DNA of 43,994 nucleotides from Bacteroidaceae bacterium. GTDB lineage: Bacteria > Bacteroidota > Bacteroidia > Bacteroidales > Bacteroidaceae. The position numbers and the translations under genes were made by a program. The stretch covers positions 1 through 43,994 of the forward strand of contig JAFRTL010000027.1 of NCBI GenBank assembly GCA_017427065.1, in the 5' to 3' direction. Below, piece by piece: positions 31,550 through 42,101 of the stretch (positions are counted from its first letter, which is position 1; each line of letters opens with the position of its first letter). The notes below the pieces were generated by a model. The model saw only the letters and a list, made by a program, of their open reading frames with translations. It made no database searches and was not told where the DNA came from.

Positions 31550-33235
31550 CTAATTAACAAAACCTACATTACCTAACAAACGCTGATGAGCATTACGGAA
31601 AGCAATGTCGTAAGCTTCATAATAATAGACGATAAAGTGTTTCCACAAGGCTTGTTCTGCAATCTTAGAAGCCCCTCGTCTGCTATCTGCCACTTGTTTC
31701 TTTGTAAAAGTAGAGAATGCTGCAATGGTATCTTCTATTTCATCAGCTATCTCATGATAATTATAATCAGAACGATGCACCACCTTCACACCATTTAGCA
31801 AGGTGTTGGTTTTCTCCATACCCTTTACCCAGAGCCCAAAGCCAGTTAGGTCGGTAGTAATGGTAGGGACATGGAAAGCAACACTCTCCAATGGGGTATA
31901 ACCCCATGGCTCATAATAGGATGGATAAACACTAAGATCCAATCCAATCATGGTATCGTAATAGGTCTTATTGACAATACCATCCTTCCCATCCAAATAG
32001 CATGGCACGAAGATTACCTTTACTTGGTCGCCTGGAGCATTCTGAATGCCTACATGCTGAAGCATATTGAGGAGCCAATCATGTTGCATATCCTTTAACC
32101 AATGCGTGATGAAAGGCATAGGAAGTGGAGATGTGTACTTATGATGATGATCTTCCAGACGCTCTTTGAGATCTTCTCTTGCCTCTCCTACCCAAGCAGG
32201 AACGGTAACAAAAGCCACTACCTTTTTCTGAAGGTCTCCTCCGGCCTTCAATCTTCCCATCGCTTCAAGGAATACATCAATGCCTTTATTCTTATACTCA
32301 TATCGTCCGCCAATGCCTACCAGCATGGTTTCCTCATCTGAATAATCTTCTCCGAAAAGGTTCTGAGCAATGTGTAACATGACAGAACGTGCACGCTTAC
32401 GCTTGCCAGTGAAGGTACTTCCCTTAGGAACGAAATCATCTTCAAAACCATTCATCAGCACCACGTCTGCTGATTTATCCAACAATTCCTTACATTCATT
32501 ATCCGTGAGGTCACTCACTGTGGTAAAGCAATCTACATGATGGGCAGTTTGCTTCTCTATAGAATGCTTTGACTGCATGTTCAACTCTTCTGCCATCTGA
32601 TCTCCATTATAAGCGAAGAGGTAGTCATACAGTGGTTTATTGTTTCCTGCAATAGAGCGACCTATAGATGTAGCATGAGTAGTAAAGATTGTAGCAATCT
32701 CTGGAACTCTAATCTGTAAATAAAGTGCGGCCATACCAGTCATCCACTCATGTGCCTGGAATATGACTTTATCTTGTAGAGTAAGATTGAAACGATAGAA
32801 ACTTTCCACAACCTTACCAGCGGCGATAGCAAACATGGATGCTTCATCATAATCGCCATAGGCATGGAGTGAATCAACCTGATAGCGATTCCACATCTCT
32901 GTATAGATTTCGTTCTTATATTTATAAAAAGGAGTGAAATCAACTAATATAACAATAGGAGTTCCAGGGATATTCCAACGTCCCACTCGAACCTTCAATC
33001 CGTCATTTTCCTGGGCATGTTCTCTCCATGTCTTGCAGAGTGTCTCAGATTCCTCAAACAATGGATTTTCTTTATCTTTCCAGAAATCAGGTCCAACGAA
33101 GAACAGATGGTCCCTATGCTTTTCTTGCAGTATTGCAGCCCTTGTAGATAATACGGTGTATATACCACCCACTTTATTACAAACTTCCCAGCTTGCTTCG
33201 AAGATGTAATCAGGTGTAATCAGTTCTTTATACAT
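31550..33235 (-). CDS. Glycogen/starch synthase, eukaryote-like GT3 type
   Basis: Elongates alpha-1,4-glucan. The 561-residue protein resembles the eukaryotic glycogen synthase family (GT3) rather than the ADP-glucose-specific GlgA (GT5). It opens with FEASWEVCNKVGGIYTVLSTRA (donor loop KVGGIYTV), has FTTHATSIGRSIAGN and DCFTTVSDLTDNECKELLDK, and near the end the pair of acidic residues in YPSYYEPWGYTPLESVAFHVPTITTDLTGFG split by short loops. The nucleotide-sugar donor cannot be told from sequence. It has its own -7 element (TAATTTTG) just upstream and is followed by glgP. No branching enzyme is in the window. Confidence 0.93.
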   Translation of the reverse strand: MYKELITPDYIFEASWEVCNKVGGIYTVLSTRAAILQEKHRDHLFFVGPDFWKDKENPLFEESETLCKTWREHAQENDGLKVRVGRWNIPGTPIVILVDFTPFYKYKNEIYTEMWNRYQVDSLHAYGDYDEASMFAIAAGKVVESFYRFNLTLQDKVIFQAHEWMTGMAALYLQIRVPEIATIFTTHATSIGRSIAGNNKPLYDYLFAYNGDQMAEELNMQSKHSIEKQTAHHVDCFTTVSDLTDNECKELLDKSADVVLMNGFEDDFVPKGSTFTGKRKRARSVMLHIAQNLFGEDYSDEETMLVGIGGRYEYKNKGIDVFLEAMGRLKAGGDLQKKVVAFVTVPAWVGEAREDLKERLEDHHHKYTSPLPMPFITHWLKDMQHDWLLNMLQHVGIQNAPGDQVKVIFVPCYLDGKDGIVNKTYYDTMIGLDLSVYPSYYEPWGYTPLESVAFHVPTITTDLTGFGLWVKGMEKTNTLLNGVKVVHRSDYNYHEIADEIEDTIAAFSTFTKKQVADSRRGASKIAEQALWKHFIVYYYEAYDIAFRNAHQRLLGNVGFVN

Positions 33236-33254
33236 GCACTTTTTAATTTGGGTG

Positions 33255-33262
33255 CAAAATTA
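33255..33262 (-). promoter_or_regulatory. -7 promoter element of the glycogen synthase-glgP operon
   Basis: Minus strand TAATTTTG, 20 bp before the synthase start codon. It lies inside the 72-bp gap after the tyrosine-kinase gene. Confidence 0.6.
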
Positions 33263-33307
33263 CTCAAAAAAAACGAAAAAACCGCCCTAATTAGTAAAAA
33301 TCGACAC

Positions 33308-35749
33308 TCATTTTATACCTTTTCCTTTAAATATCTTTCTCCACCAGGATTTCTTGTTACTATGACCATAACCATAGCCATAGTGACCATATCCATAACT
33401 GTAACCATAACCATAGCCGTAACCATAGCCATAATAACTATGATTCTGAGCAATGGAACCATTAAGAACCAACGCCATGTTATTGAGGCTTCCAGATTCA
33501 TAGATGTGTTCTATTTCTGGAAGGATTCGTTTATCTATACGTCCAACTCTCACGATAAAGACAGTAAGGTCTGCAATACGATTTGTTATCACAGAATCGG
33601 CAACGATGCCATAAGGAACGTTATCCACAAAAATGAAATCATATTTTGTTCGTAAGTCAGCAATCAATTTATCCAATCTTTCACTCATCAACAAATCTGC
33701 AGGATTTGGGGCTACAGAACCAGAAGGAATGAAATCCAGATTTTCTCCAAGTTCATTAGGTTTCAGAATTTCATCCAATTCAGCCTGTCCAGAAAGATAT
33801 GCTGTCATACCTTTAGATTTCTCGTGCTTTGAACGGTTGGTCAGCGTGCCTTTTCGAATATCCAGATCAATAATGATCACACGCTTACCAGACAAGGCGA
33901 AACAAGCTGCGAGGTTGCTCGACACATAAGTCTTACCTGCACCTGAGCCAAAAGAGCTGAATGTCACTACTTGCAAATTCGGAGATTTCACATGCATAAA
34001 GTCCATGTTTGTGCGAATAATACGGAATGCCTCAGAAACAGAGTCACGACTACTTTGAGTCACAACTATACTATTCTTGAAACTCTTCAGCATCTTATTA
34101 CTAGTCTTAGGTATTTCACCTAAGAATGGAACATTCACAGCACGTTCAATATCTCTTCTGTTCTTAACTCGAGTATCAAAGAACAAGAAAAAAAGCAGAA
34201 TAGCTGTCGGAAGTGCCACACCACCAGCCATACCTTTCATCATCATCTGACTTTTACTTGGTGAAATAGGGATATCACTGCTATATGCTGGTTCAAGAAC
34301 CCGAGCATTAGATTCTGTGGTTGCTTGCAACAAGGCGTTTTCCTCACGTCTATTCAAAAGATATAGGTATAATTCTTCTTTTATTCTCTGCTGGCGTTGA
34401 ATAGCTTGCATCTCACGCTGCTGAGTAGGTATATTGGAAATACGTGCCATAGCCTGTCCTGCACGATTCTGTGCATCGCGTAAACGAACTTCGGTACTTA
34501 TATTCATATTATCCACGGACCGAATGATACTCTGACGCATAGAGCTAAGTGTATTATTCAGATCCTGAATGATAGGATTCTTATCGGAACTATCTTCTAT
34601 AAGCTTATCTCTTTTTAATTTAGTGTTGTTATATTGCTGGATTTGGGCTTCAATACTGGCATCGTTGACGGTTTGTGAAGGTATAAGTTGATTGGCATTG
34701 GAAGGATCTGTAAGGTAATCTTTGATATATTGTCCCATTTGAGCCTCACGAATAAGATCTCGTGACAAATTACCATACTGTTGGCGATCACTCTGTGAAA
34801 TACCCGCTTCAGACCCTAGGTCAATCATATTATTGGAAATTTGATAAGCTTCTATTTGGGATTCCACTCCACCCAACTCTTCCTCGATAATCTGCAGACG
34901 TTCATTGATAAAGTTTGTCGTATTAATAGACGCTTGATTCTTTTCCAATATATTTCTTTCATTATATAAGGTTATCAGTGTGTTCAATATATCTTCCGCA
35001 CGAACAGGTGATACATCAGAGAGTCTCATATTCAGGATTGATGAAGCCCCTTCTTCACCTGCTGCGTCGATACTAAGTCTTGAAGTAAGATCGGTAGCAA
35101 CCTTCATAAGATGTATCTTATTAACGGTAATACTTCTTCCATACCAAGAATCAGAATAGAATAATGTAGGAGTCACCACCAATTTTCCGAATGACGTTTC
35201 CACAGAATCACCCATAACGACTTCCATATCCTTATCCATCGTTGAAAAATCAGAAAGACGCACTCGTTTTTCGTCTAAAGGTACCGCCACCATGCTGACC
35301 TCTTTATTGTCTTCCACTTCATGAAAAACAATTTTGATGGGAGATTGAGTATATAGTTCCTCCTTTCTCAGTTTGTCCATCACTACATAACTAACTTCTG
35401 CCCCCAATCGCTTGATAACATCCTGCATAAGCTTATTAGAACGAAGCTGTAAGATCTCATTCGACACATTGTTGTTTCCATAATAATAATAGCCTCCCGT
35501 CAATCTGTCGAGTCTGGCTTCTGCAGCAGCCGACTGTGTATCTTTAAAAATCACAGAAGCGGAACAGGAATACATTTTCTGTGTGGTGGAATATATATAC
35601 CATCCAATACACACAAAAATGCCAACTGATAGGAGATACCAATACCAGTTGGACAACAAAAACTTGAAAACATCTAAAGGATTAATACCTGTACTGACAG
35701 GCAACGGAGCATTTTCTAATGCTTGGGATTGAACACCTAACTTAGCCAT
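33308..35749 (-). CDS. Wzc-type polysaccharide co-polymerase / tyrosine autokinase
   Basis: Inner-membrane protein that controls export and chain length of capsular or exopolysaccharide by cycles of tyrosine autophosphorylation. The 813-residue protein has an N-terminal Wzz domain with TM1 (about 34-50), a long periplasmic coiled-coil (about 240-450), TM2 (about 510-530), and a cytosolic BY-kinase domain. Kinase motifs are Walker A GSGAGKT (Lys606), Walker A' VIIIDLDIRKG and Walker B YDFIFVDNVP. The C-terminal tail has twelve tyrosines in 25 residues as (GY)n repeats, ending in a basic patch (KKSWWRKIFKGKG). No polysaccharide export (Wza) or glycosyltransferase genes are beside it, so it is an orphan here. 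Confidence 0.93.
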   Translation of the reverse strand: MAKLGVQSQALENAPLPVSTGINPLDVFKFLLSNWYWYLLSVGIFVCIGWYIYSTTQKMYSCSASVIFKDTQSAAAEARLDRLTGGYYYYGNNNVSNEILQLRSNKLMQDVIKRLGAEVSYVVMDKLRKEELYTQSPIKIVFHEVEDNKEVSMVAVPLDEKRVRLSDFSTMDKDMEVVMGDSVETSFGKLVVTPTLFYSDSWYGRSITVNKIHLMKVATDLTSRLSIDAAGEEGASSILNMRLSDVSPVRAEDILNTLITLYNERNILEKNQASINTTNFINERLQIIEEELGGVESQIEAYQISNNMIDLGSEAGISQSDRQQYGNLSRDLIREAQMGQYIKDYLTDPSNANQLIPSQTVNDASIEAQIQQYNNTKLKRDKLIEDSSDKNPIIQDLNNTLSSMRQSIIRSVDNMNISTEVRLRDAQNRAGQAMARISNIPTQQREMQAIQRQQRIKEELYLYLLNRREENALLQATTESNARVLEPAYSSDIPISPSKSQMMMKGMAGGVALPTAILLFFLFFDTRVKNRRDIERAVNVPFLGEIPKTSNKMLKSFKNSIVVTQSSRDSVSEAFRIIRTNMDFMHVKSPNLQVVTFSSFGSGAGKTYVSSNLAACFALSGKRVIIIDLDIRKGTLTNRSKHEKSKGMTAYLSGQAELDEILKPNELGENLDFIPSGSVAPNPADLLMSERLDKLIADLRTKYDFIFVDNVPYGIVADSVITNRIADLTVFIVRVGRIDKRILPEIEHIYESGSLNNMALVLNGSIAQNHSYYGYGYGYGYGYSYGYGHYGYGYGHSNKKSWWRKIFKGKGIK

Positions 35750-35947
35750 ATTATTTATTTTAATTGTTTATTATTCACTAACTCTATAATGCGCAACAAA
35801 CAATTCGATGGCAAATGGTATAAAAAACCAAAAAAGAATGGATCTAATTATACACAACACAACAACAATTCTTATAAATGCGCACTAATAAAATCTCAAA
35901 TAAATGAGACAAATCACTACTCTCAAAAAGGTAGCTTTTCCAGTTTA

Positions 35948-35955
35948 CAAAAATA
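35948..35955 (-). promoter_or_regulatory. Candidate -7 promoter element of the tyrosine-kinase gene
   Basis: Minus strand TATTTTTG, about 200 bp upstream of the kinase start. This implies a long leader. The 300-bp gap (35750-36049) shows no other gene, only this element and the V-ATPase terminator. Confidence 0.4.
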
Positions 35956-35991
35956 CAAATAATAATCTAAGATTATTAACGTCAACCTCTA

Positions 35992-36028
35992 AAAATAAAA
36001 AAGCCTCCATACAATGTTGTATGGAGGC
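35992..36028 (-). terminator. Terminator of the V-type ATPase operon
   Basis: Minus strand 10-bp perfect stem GCCTCCATAC/GTATGGAGGC with a 6-nt loop, followed by TTTTTTATTTTT. It lies 22 bp past the stop of subunit K. Confidence 0.9.
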
Positions 36029-36049
36029 GTAAGAAAGAAGTTCTACTTA

Positions 36050-36487
<438 letters not shown>

Positions 36488-36509
36488 TTATTTGTTATTA
36501 ATTTATTTA

Positions 36510-38351
36510 TTATTTATTCTTGTTCTCAACGGTTGTGAATGGATTATAGGTAACACCTGTTCCTTCATAACCGGAATTCTTGAAATATTCTACGAAGTTC
36601 AAACGCAATGGATGAACGAAAGCACTGATACAAGACATAGCAATGTTGAATGCATGTCCAAGTACCAAAATAATACAGCAAACGAGCCATCCTGGAATAC
36701 CACCCACAGAATCTTGAACCATTAAACCAAGTGAATTGAAAACTCCTCCCAACATACCGCCTGCCAAGCCAAGTGCATAGAGACGCATATAAGAAAGAAT
36801 ATCACCCATCAGACCTGTTGCCATATTATAAGTATCCCAAACACCAGCACCAATGTTGACGAATACATTACGATGAAGGTCGTTCAACAGATAGATACCG
36901 ATTGCTGCTACACCACCTATGACTATCAAAGCCCACTTGGAGATATTTTCTGGAATCAAATTGAGGAACATAAAGGTGGCAACGATAGTGCCAAAACCTA
37001 CCAATAAGAACCATCCCCATGCACCCAGCGCATTCTTAAATCCGAAACGACCTGTCTGCACAAGAGCCTTAATGAGCATAGCCACAATGGTATGAAATAC
37101 ACCAATTCCTAAAGCAAGAATCATCTGCTTATCGTAGGTGCCACCAGCGATATTCACTTTACCAGATATCATAAATGATTTCAAGCCTTCTGGTACCCAA
37201 GTGGCCTCATAAATATTAATGCCAAAGAATGTACCAAGAATCGTTCCGAAGATTGCCGTAAAAATACCCAGTGAGATGACCAAATTCATCATACCTCGCA
37301 TATTAGGCATTTTTTTCTTCAATATCATACCTAAGACTATCAGCACAAGACCATAGCCTGCATCACCAAGACAGAAAGCAAAGAACAAAGAGAAGAATGG
37401 AGCAATTAGCGGTGTAGGATCAAACTCCGTATACTCTGGCATACCATACATGCCAGTAAGCACCTCATACAACTTATTAAACCAATTGTTCTTCAGTTTG
37501 ATTGGAGGATTGTCACCCTTGACTGTCTCTCGAATCTCATAATAGACAGAACTTTCATCAAGAGTCTTTCGTACAGGCTCTTCACAATTTACAGGAATCC
37601 AACCTTCCATCAATAACACGGATCCTTCTGCTCGTGATTCACCATCCAAACGGACCTTAATCAAATCAATATCACCCTGCAGATACTTATCATAATGCTC
37701 TAATGTATTGGAGTATTTCCGACAAAAATCTTGCAATTCTTCTTTAGCGGATGCCTGATTTTCAAGAAGTTCGTTCTTTTTCTGTTGCAATTCAGAAAGA
37801 GACAATTTAGGCATAACCACAGGTTCGATATCCAGAGTCACCTGTTCCTTAGAAATGGTAATGAAGAAGACATGCCCAGCGGCCTTTGCAATCTGTACCA
37901 CATCACATTTCTCTTCCCACTCTTTCTGATATTCACGCTCTGTGCAATTATAGAACTGAATGAAATAGCCTGCTTCCTCAATCTTTCTGAGGTCGTTCCA
38001 ACTGAAATCACCCCAGATTCCCATCTCACCAATTTCTTTCTCCACCGCAGGAATGCGTTGGTTCAGTGTCTGGATCTTACCCACCAAATCATTATACTGA
38101 CTTATCAATTCATCAGCCGACAAATCTGTATATACCTGTTCATCTGCCTTGTCCTTAAACTGGAAAGACATTTCTTTGAGTATATCCTTATATTGGTTAT
38201 GAAGGGACAAGTTGCTCTGCAAGTCATCATTCATAACGCCAGCTTGGCGCTCTTGAACATGAATTACACCAAGTTCGCGGATCTTATCAAGAAAAGATTC
38301 ATAATCCTTATGATATATAAGGAATGTGAGTTTCTTCATTTTTGTAATCAT
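36510..38351 (-). CDS. ntpI: V-type ATP synthase subunit I (a-subunit)
   Basis: Stator subunit that forms the ion half-channels next to the c-ring. The 613-residue protein has an N-terminal cytosolic half (about 1-310) rich in heptad coiled-coil, followed by about eight membrane helices beginning at FSLFFAFCLGDAGYGL. The essential arginine of the last helices lies in SYMRLYALGLAGG, the family motif. It overlaps subunit D by 4 bp, so it is translationally coupled. It is full length compared with archaeal-type I subunits. Confidence 0.94.
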   Translation of the reverse strand: MITKMKKLTFLIYHKDYESFLDKIRELGVIHVQERQAGVMNDDLQSNLSLHNQYKDILKEMSFQFKDKADEQVYTDLSADELISQYNDLVGKIQTLNQRIPAVEKEIGEMGIWGDFSWNDLRKIEEAGYFIQFYNCTEREYQKEWEEKCDVVQIAKAAGHVFFITISKEQVTLDIEPVVMPKLSLSELQQKKNELLENQASAKEELQDFCRKYSNTLEHYDKYLQGDIDLIKVRLDGESRAEGSVLLMEGWIPVNCEEPVRKTLDESSVYYEIRETVKGDNPPIKLKNNWFNKLYEVLTGMYGMPEYTEFDPTPLIAPFFSLFFAFCLGDAGYGLVLIVLGMILKKKMPNMRGMMNLVISLGIFTAIFGTILGTFFGINIYEATWVPEGLKSFMISGKVNIAGGTYDKQMILALGIGVFHTIVAMLIKALVQTGRFGFKNALGAWGWFLLVGFGTIVATFMFLNLIPENISKWALIVIGGVAAIGIYLLNDLHRNVFVNIGAGVWDTYNMATGLMGDILSYMRLYALGLAGGMLGGVFNSLGLMVQDSVGGIPGWLVCCIILVLGHAFNIAMSCISAFVHPLRLNFVEYFKNSGYEGTGVTYNPFTTVENKNK

Positions 38352-38956
38352 ACGTCACTCTCCTCCTTTCTCTTCTCTTGATGTGCTTTCATGATTTTCT
38401 GTGAAGACTTGGAAAGATTCTCCTCATCTTCCATAAATCTCTTAATCTTACGAATCGCATCTTGATAGCCTGGTATCTGAACTTTCTCGAAAAGATTTAC
38501 TTTCTGCGTTGTTTTCTTTCGGGCATGTTCCAACAAACCCAGTTTTGCATCGGTGAACTCTCTTTCGATAGCAATTTGTGCCAGACTTTTCAGCAGATTG
38601 ATACCATCTGCATACCACTTGGGTGAATTGAACATACTATAAGGCTGCACCTCAAAATCCACATTATCTAATTGTGGGACACGCACACCTGCAATTTTCT
38701 TAATGGCAAGATGCACGTCAGTAACCTTAATCAAAGATGCATCAAATTCACTCCACAGGGCAAACATGGCTTCGTAAGCTTGAATTTCCTTTTCCAACTT
38801 CTCCTCCAAACGGACAGATTCATCCTTGCAGCGTTTAACTTCCATACGCAACGCACTCTCCTTGTTCTTAATAATAGGCAAGGTACGCTGACGCACTTTC
38901 AGTTGTTTTTCCAGCTGCTGAAGTGAAGTCTTATTATATTGAAACTTAATAGCCAC
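38348..38956 (-). CDS. ntpD: V-type ATP synthase subunit D (central rotor shaft)
   Basis: Central-stalk coiled-coil subunit that transmits rotation between the A3B3 head and the ring. The 202-residue protein is nearly all helical: an N-terminal helix (KTSLQQLEKQLKVRQRTLPIIKNKE...), a central hairpin with PYSMFNSPKWYAD, and a C-terminal helix (FTDAKLGLLEHARKKTTQKVNLFEKVQIPGYQ, split by variable positions). The length is normal. It lies 19 bp after subunit B and overlaps subunit I by 4 bp. Confidence 0.94.
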   Translation of the reverse strand: MAIKFQYNKTSLQQLEKQLKVRQRTLPIIKNKESALRMEVKRCKDESVRLEEKLEKEIQAYEAMFALWSEFDASLIKVTDVHLAIKKIAGVRVPQLDNVDFEVQPYSMFNSPKWYADGINLLKSLAQIAIEREFTDAKLGLLEHARKKTTQKVNLFEKVQIPGYQDAIRKIKRFMEDEENLSKSSQKIMKAHQEKRKEESDV

Positions 38957-38975
38957 TTTCTTGTCTGTTTAAAGG

Positions 38976-40307
38976 TTATTGTTCACTGTCCTTTGGCCAG
39001 TACTTTTCTACAAATTCCTTACGGATATTCACCTCTTCAGGGCGGAAGTATTTACCAAAGAGCTTCCAAGCAACATCCAGCATTTCTGTTGTATCGAGGT
39101 TCACGTCAATCGCAAGCAAATCGTTAGAGTATTCTTTTGCGAATGCCAAAGTACGCTCATCATAGTTAGTCAGATCAAAACCATTCTCCAACTTAGTCTT
39201 TGCATTGGCTGCGTCTGCATACAAACGAACAGCTGCATTCATCACTTGTGGATGGTCTTTACGGGTCTTCTTACCTGTTACCAACTGTTTCAAACGAGAC
39301 AAAGAGCGGAATGGATCGACAATAACCTTACCGATATCACTATCACGACGCAAGAAGAGCTGGCCTTCAGTAATGTAACCAGTATTATCAGGTACGGCAT
39401 GTGTAATATCACCACCAGACAACGTGGTCACTGCGATGATGGTTATAGAACCACCTGTTGGGAACTGTACTGCCTTCTCATAAATCTTCGCCAAATCAGA
39501 ATACAATGAACCTGGCATTGAATCCTTTGATGGAATCTGATCCATACGGTTAGACACAATAGCGAGTGCATCTGAATAAGAAGTCATATCGGTCAGCAAT
39601 ACCAGCACTTTCTCATTCTTCTGAACAGCGAAATATTCAGCTGCTGTCAAAGCCATATCAGGAACCAACAGACGCTCTACAGGAGGATCCTCCGTAGTAT
39701 TCATGAAGCTGATAATACGGTTCAGTGCGCCTGCATTAGAGAATACATTCTTGAAATATAGATAATCATCGTTTGTCATACCCATACCACCAAGGATTAT
39801 CTTATCAGTCTGAGCACGCATAGCCACCATTGCCATAACTTGGTTGAATGGTTGGTCCGGATCAGCAAAGAAAGGAATCTTCTGTCCTGAAACCAGTGTA
39901 TTATTCAAGTCAATACCTGCAATACCTGTAGCTATCAACTCTGAAGGTTGTTTACGACGAACTGGATTCACAGAAGGACCGCCAATTTCCACTTCAATTC
40001 CTTCAATCTCAGGGCCACCATCGATAGGGTCACCAAAAGCATTGAAGAAACGGCCTGCCAACTGATCACTTACTTTGATTGTCGGAGCCTTCCCTAAGAA
40101 GACAACTTCAGCATTGGTTGGAATGCCTTGGGTACCCTCGAATACCTGCAAGGTCACTTCATCACCAGCAATCTTTACCACCTGAGCTAATTTCCCGTTC
40201 ACGGTGGCCAACTCATCATAACCTACCCCCGTAGCTTTCAATGAAAGCGTGGCTTTGGTTATCTGAGTGATTTTTGTATATATTTTTTGAAAAGCTCTAG
40301 CTGCCAT
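38976..40307 (-). CDS. ntpB: V-type ATP synthase subunit B (non-catalytic head)
   Basis: Regulatory, non-catalytic subunit of the hexameric head. The protein is 443 residues. The place of the P-loop is occupied by SGQKIPFFADPDQPFN, lacking the GxxxxGKT of the catalytic subunit. Other family segments are GRFFNAFGDPIDGGPEI, LVPDMALTAAEYFA, VLLTDMTSYSDALAIVSNRMDQIPS (split at variable sites) and FRSLSRLKQLVTGKKTR. It follows subunit A after 19 bp. Confidence 0.96.
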   Translation of the reverse strand: MAARAFQKIYTKITQITKATLSLKATGVGYDELATVNGKLAQVVKIAGDEVTLQVFEGTQGIPTNAEVVFLGKAPTIKVSDQLAGRFFNAFGDPIDGGPEIEGIEVEIGGPSVNPVRRKQPSELIATGIAGIDLNNTLVSGQKIPFFADPDQPFNQVMAMVAMRAQTDKIILGGMGMTNDDYLYFKNVFSNAGALNRIISFMNTTEDPPVERLLVPDMALTAAEYFAVQKNEKVLVLLTDMTSYSDALAIVSNRMDQIPSKDSMPGSLYSDLAKIYEKAVQFPTGGSITIIAVTTLSGGDITHAVPDNTGYITEGQLFLRRDSDIGKVIVDPFRSLSRLKQLVTGKKTRKDHPQVMNAAVRLYADAANAKTKLENGFDLTNYDERTLAFAKEYSNDLLAIDVNLDTTEMLDVAWKLFGKYFRPEEVNIRKEFVEKYWPKDSEQ

Positions 40308-40326
40308 TGTATATTCGTTTTAAAAA

Positions 40327-42081
40327 TTAAACTTTTCTTTCTGCAACCAGATCATGCAACTGTCTCTTGTAATCGTTGTACTGCTCTGATTTGAACTTAG
40401 AATAATTCATCTGCTTACCAATGTTGATCAACTTCTTGAAGAAATCCATTACTTCATTGAAATTATCAAACTGGAAGTCTGTATGACAAATGTCGATAAC
40501 CAAGTTCATAATCTCCTCTTGACGATCGAGTGGAGTCACTGCATCTATTTCATCAAATGCATCTTGCTGCAAAATAATGAAATCAATCAATTCTGACTTC
40601 CAGAATGTCACGTGATAATCTACAGGAACACCATCATCACCCAAGATGTTTATCTGTTCAGAGATTTCCTTACCACGCTGCAATCTGGTTCTCAATTCAT
40701 TTACCTTCTCTAGCCATTCATCATTGATTCGTTTTGAGATATACTCACCGAACTCTGGATATTCCACGTACTTGGAATAAGAGTCTATAGGATTAATTGC
40801 AGGATAACGTTTTCTATCAGCACGTGCCTGTTCCAATGCATAGAAACAACGTGCCACTTTCTTTGTATTCTCAGTAACAGGCTCTTTTAAGTTACCACCA
40901 GCAGGTGACACTGTTCCGATAAAGGTAATGGAACCTGTTTGCCCGTTATACAAATCTACATATCCAGCACGTCCATAGAAGTTAGAGATGATTGAAGACA
41001 AATCCATAGGGAAAGCATCTGGACCAGGCAATTCTTCCATACGGTTGGACATCTCACGAAGAGCCTGAGCCCAACGAGAAGTAGAGTCTGCCATCATCAA
41101 CACTCTAAGACCCATGCTACGATAATACTCTCCAAGAGTCATTGCCGTATATACAGAAGCTTCACGAGCAGCCACAGGCATGTTTGATGTATTTGCAATG
41201 ATAATAGTACGTTCCATCAACATTCTGCCAGTGTGTGGATCTACCAATTCAGGAAATTCGGTAAAAATTTCCACTACCTCATTAGCACGCTCACCACAAG
41301 CAGCAATGATAACGATATCTGCTTCTGCCTGTTTTGAAATAGCATGCTGCAACACAGTCTTACCAGTACCGAATGGACCTGGAATAAAGCCTGTACCACC
41401 TTCAGTGATAGGATTCAAAGTATCAATAGCTCGAACACCTGTTTCCAACAATTTGAAAGGACGTGGCTTTTCTACATAATTCGTCATAGCAACTTTCACT
41501 GGCCATTTCTGAATCATGGTGACGTTAATATCTTTGCCTTCCTCATCAGTCAAAACCGCGATAGTATCATCAATAGTGAAATCGCCTTCATCAACGATAG
41601 ATTTAACCTTTGCTGTTCCTTCCAAACGGAATGGAGCCATAATCTTCAAAGGCTGATGATTCTCTTCCACCTCTCCTAACCAATAAGAAGCTTTAACTTC
41701 ATCACCAACCTTTGCAAGAGGTACAAAATGCCATTTTCTCTCTCTATCCAACGGATAAGTATAATCTCCGCGTTTGAGGAAAACGCCGTCCATTTTATCC
41801 AAGTCGTTCTGCAAACCATCATAGTTCTTAGAAAGCATACCTGGACCCAAAGTCACTTCAAGCATATGGCCAGTAAATTCAGCTTCTGCTCCCACTTTCA
41901 GTCCACGTGTACTTTCAAATACTTGCACATAAACCTGAGAGCCTACCACCTTAATCACCTCTGCCATAAGTCTGTCACCTCCAGTTAAGATATAACATAT
42001 CTCATTCTGTGCGACAGGACCATCTACGTTCAGGGTCACCATGTTGGCAATTACCCCACTAACAGTTCCTTTTGTTGCCAT
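40327..42081 (-). CDS. ntpA: V-type ATP synthase subunit A (catalytic)
   Basis: Catalytic head subunit that binds and hydrolyses or makes ATP. The 584-residue protein has the P-loop GPFGTGKT at 235-242 and the family-specific bulge domain (about 105-195, including YPLDRERKWHFVPLAKVGDEV). AACGERANEVVEIFTEFPEL and MADSTSRWAQALREMSNRME follow, and the C-terminal helical domain ends with LHDLVAERK. It lies between the DUF2764 gene (20-bp gap) and subunit B. The sequence is complete. Confidence 0.97.
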   Translation of the reverse strand: MATKGTVSGVIANMVTLNVDGPVAQNEICYILTGGDRLMAEVIKVVGSQVYVQVFESTRGLKVGAEAEFTGHMLEVTLGPGMLSKNYDGLQNDLDKMDGVFLKRGDYTYPLDRERKWHFVPLAKVGDEVKASYWLGEVEENHQPLKIMAPFRLEGTAKVKSIVDEGDFTIDDTIAVLTDEEGKDINVTMIQKWPVKVAMTNYVEKPRPFKLLETGVRAIDTLNPITEGGTGFIPGPFGTGKTVLQHAISKQAEADIVIIAACGERANEVVEIFTEFPELVDPHTGRMLMERTIIIANTSNMPVAAREASVYTAMTLGEYYRSMGLRVLMMADSTSRWAQALREMSNRMEELPGPDAFPMDLSSIISNFYGRAGYVDLYNGQTGSITFIGTVSPAGGNLKEPVTENTKKVARCFYALEQARADRKRYPAINPIDSYSKYVEYPEFGEYISKRINDEWLEKVNELRTRLQRGKEISEQINILGDDGVPVDYHVTFWKSELIDFIILQQDAFDEIDAVTPLDRQEEIMNLVIDICHTDFQFDNFNEVMDFFKKLINIGKQMNYSKFKSEQYNDYKRQLHDLVAERKV

Positions 42082-42101
42082 ATATAGTCAATTTATTTTT
42101 A

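Noticed and set aside
33250-35760. Capsule or exopolysaccharide locus
   Set aside because: Only the Wzc-type kinase is present; flanking genes are glycogen metabolism and V-ATPase, with no export protein, flippase or glycosyltransferases.
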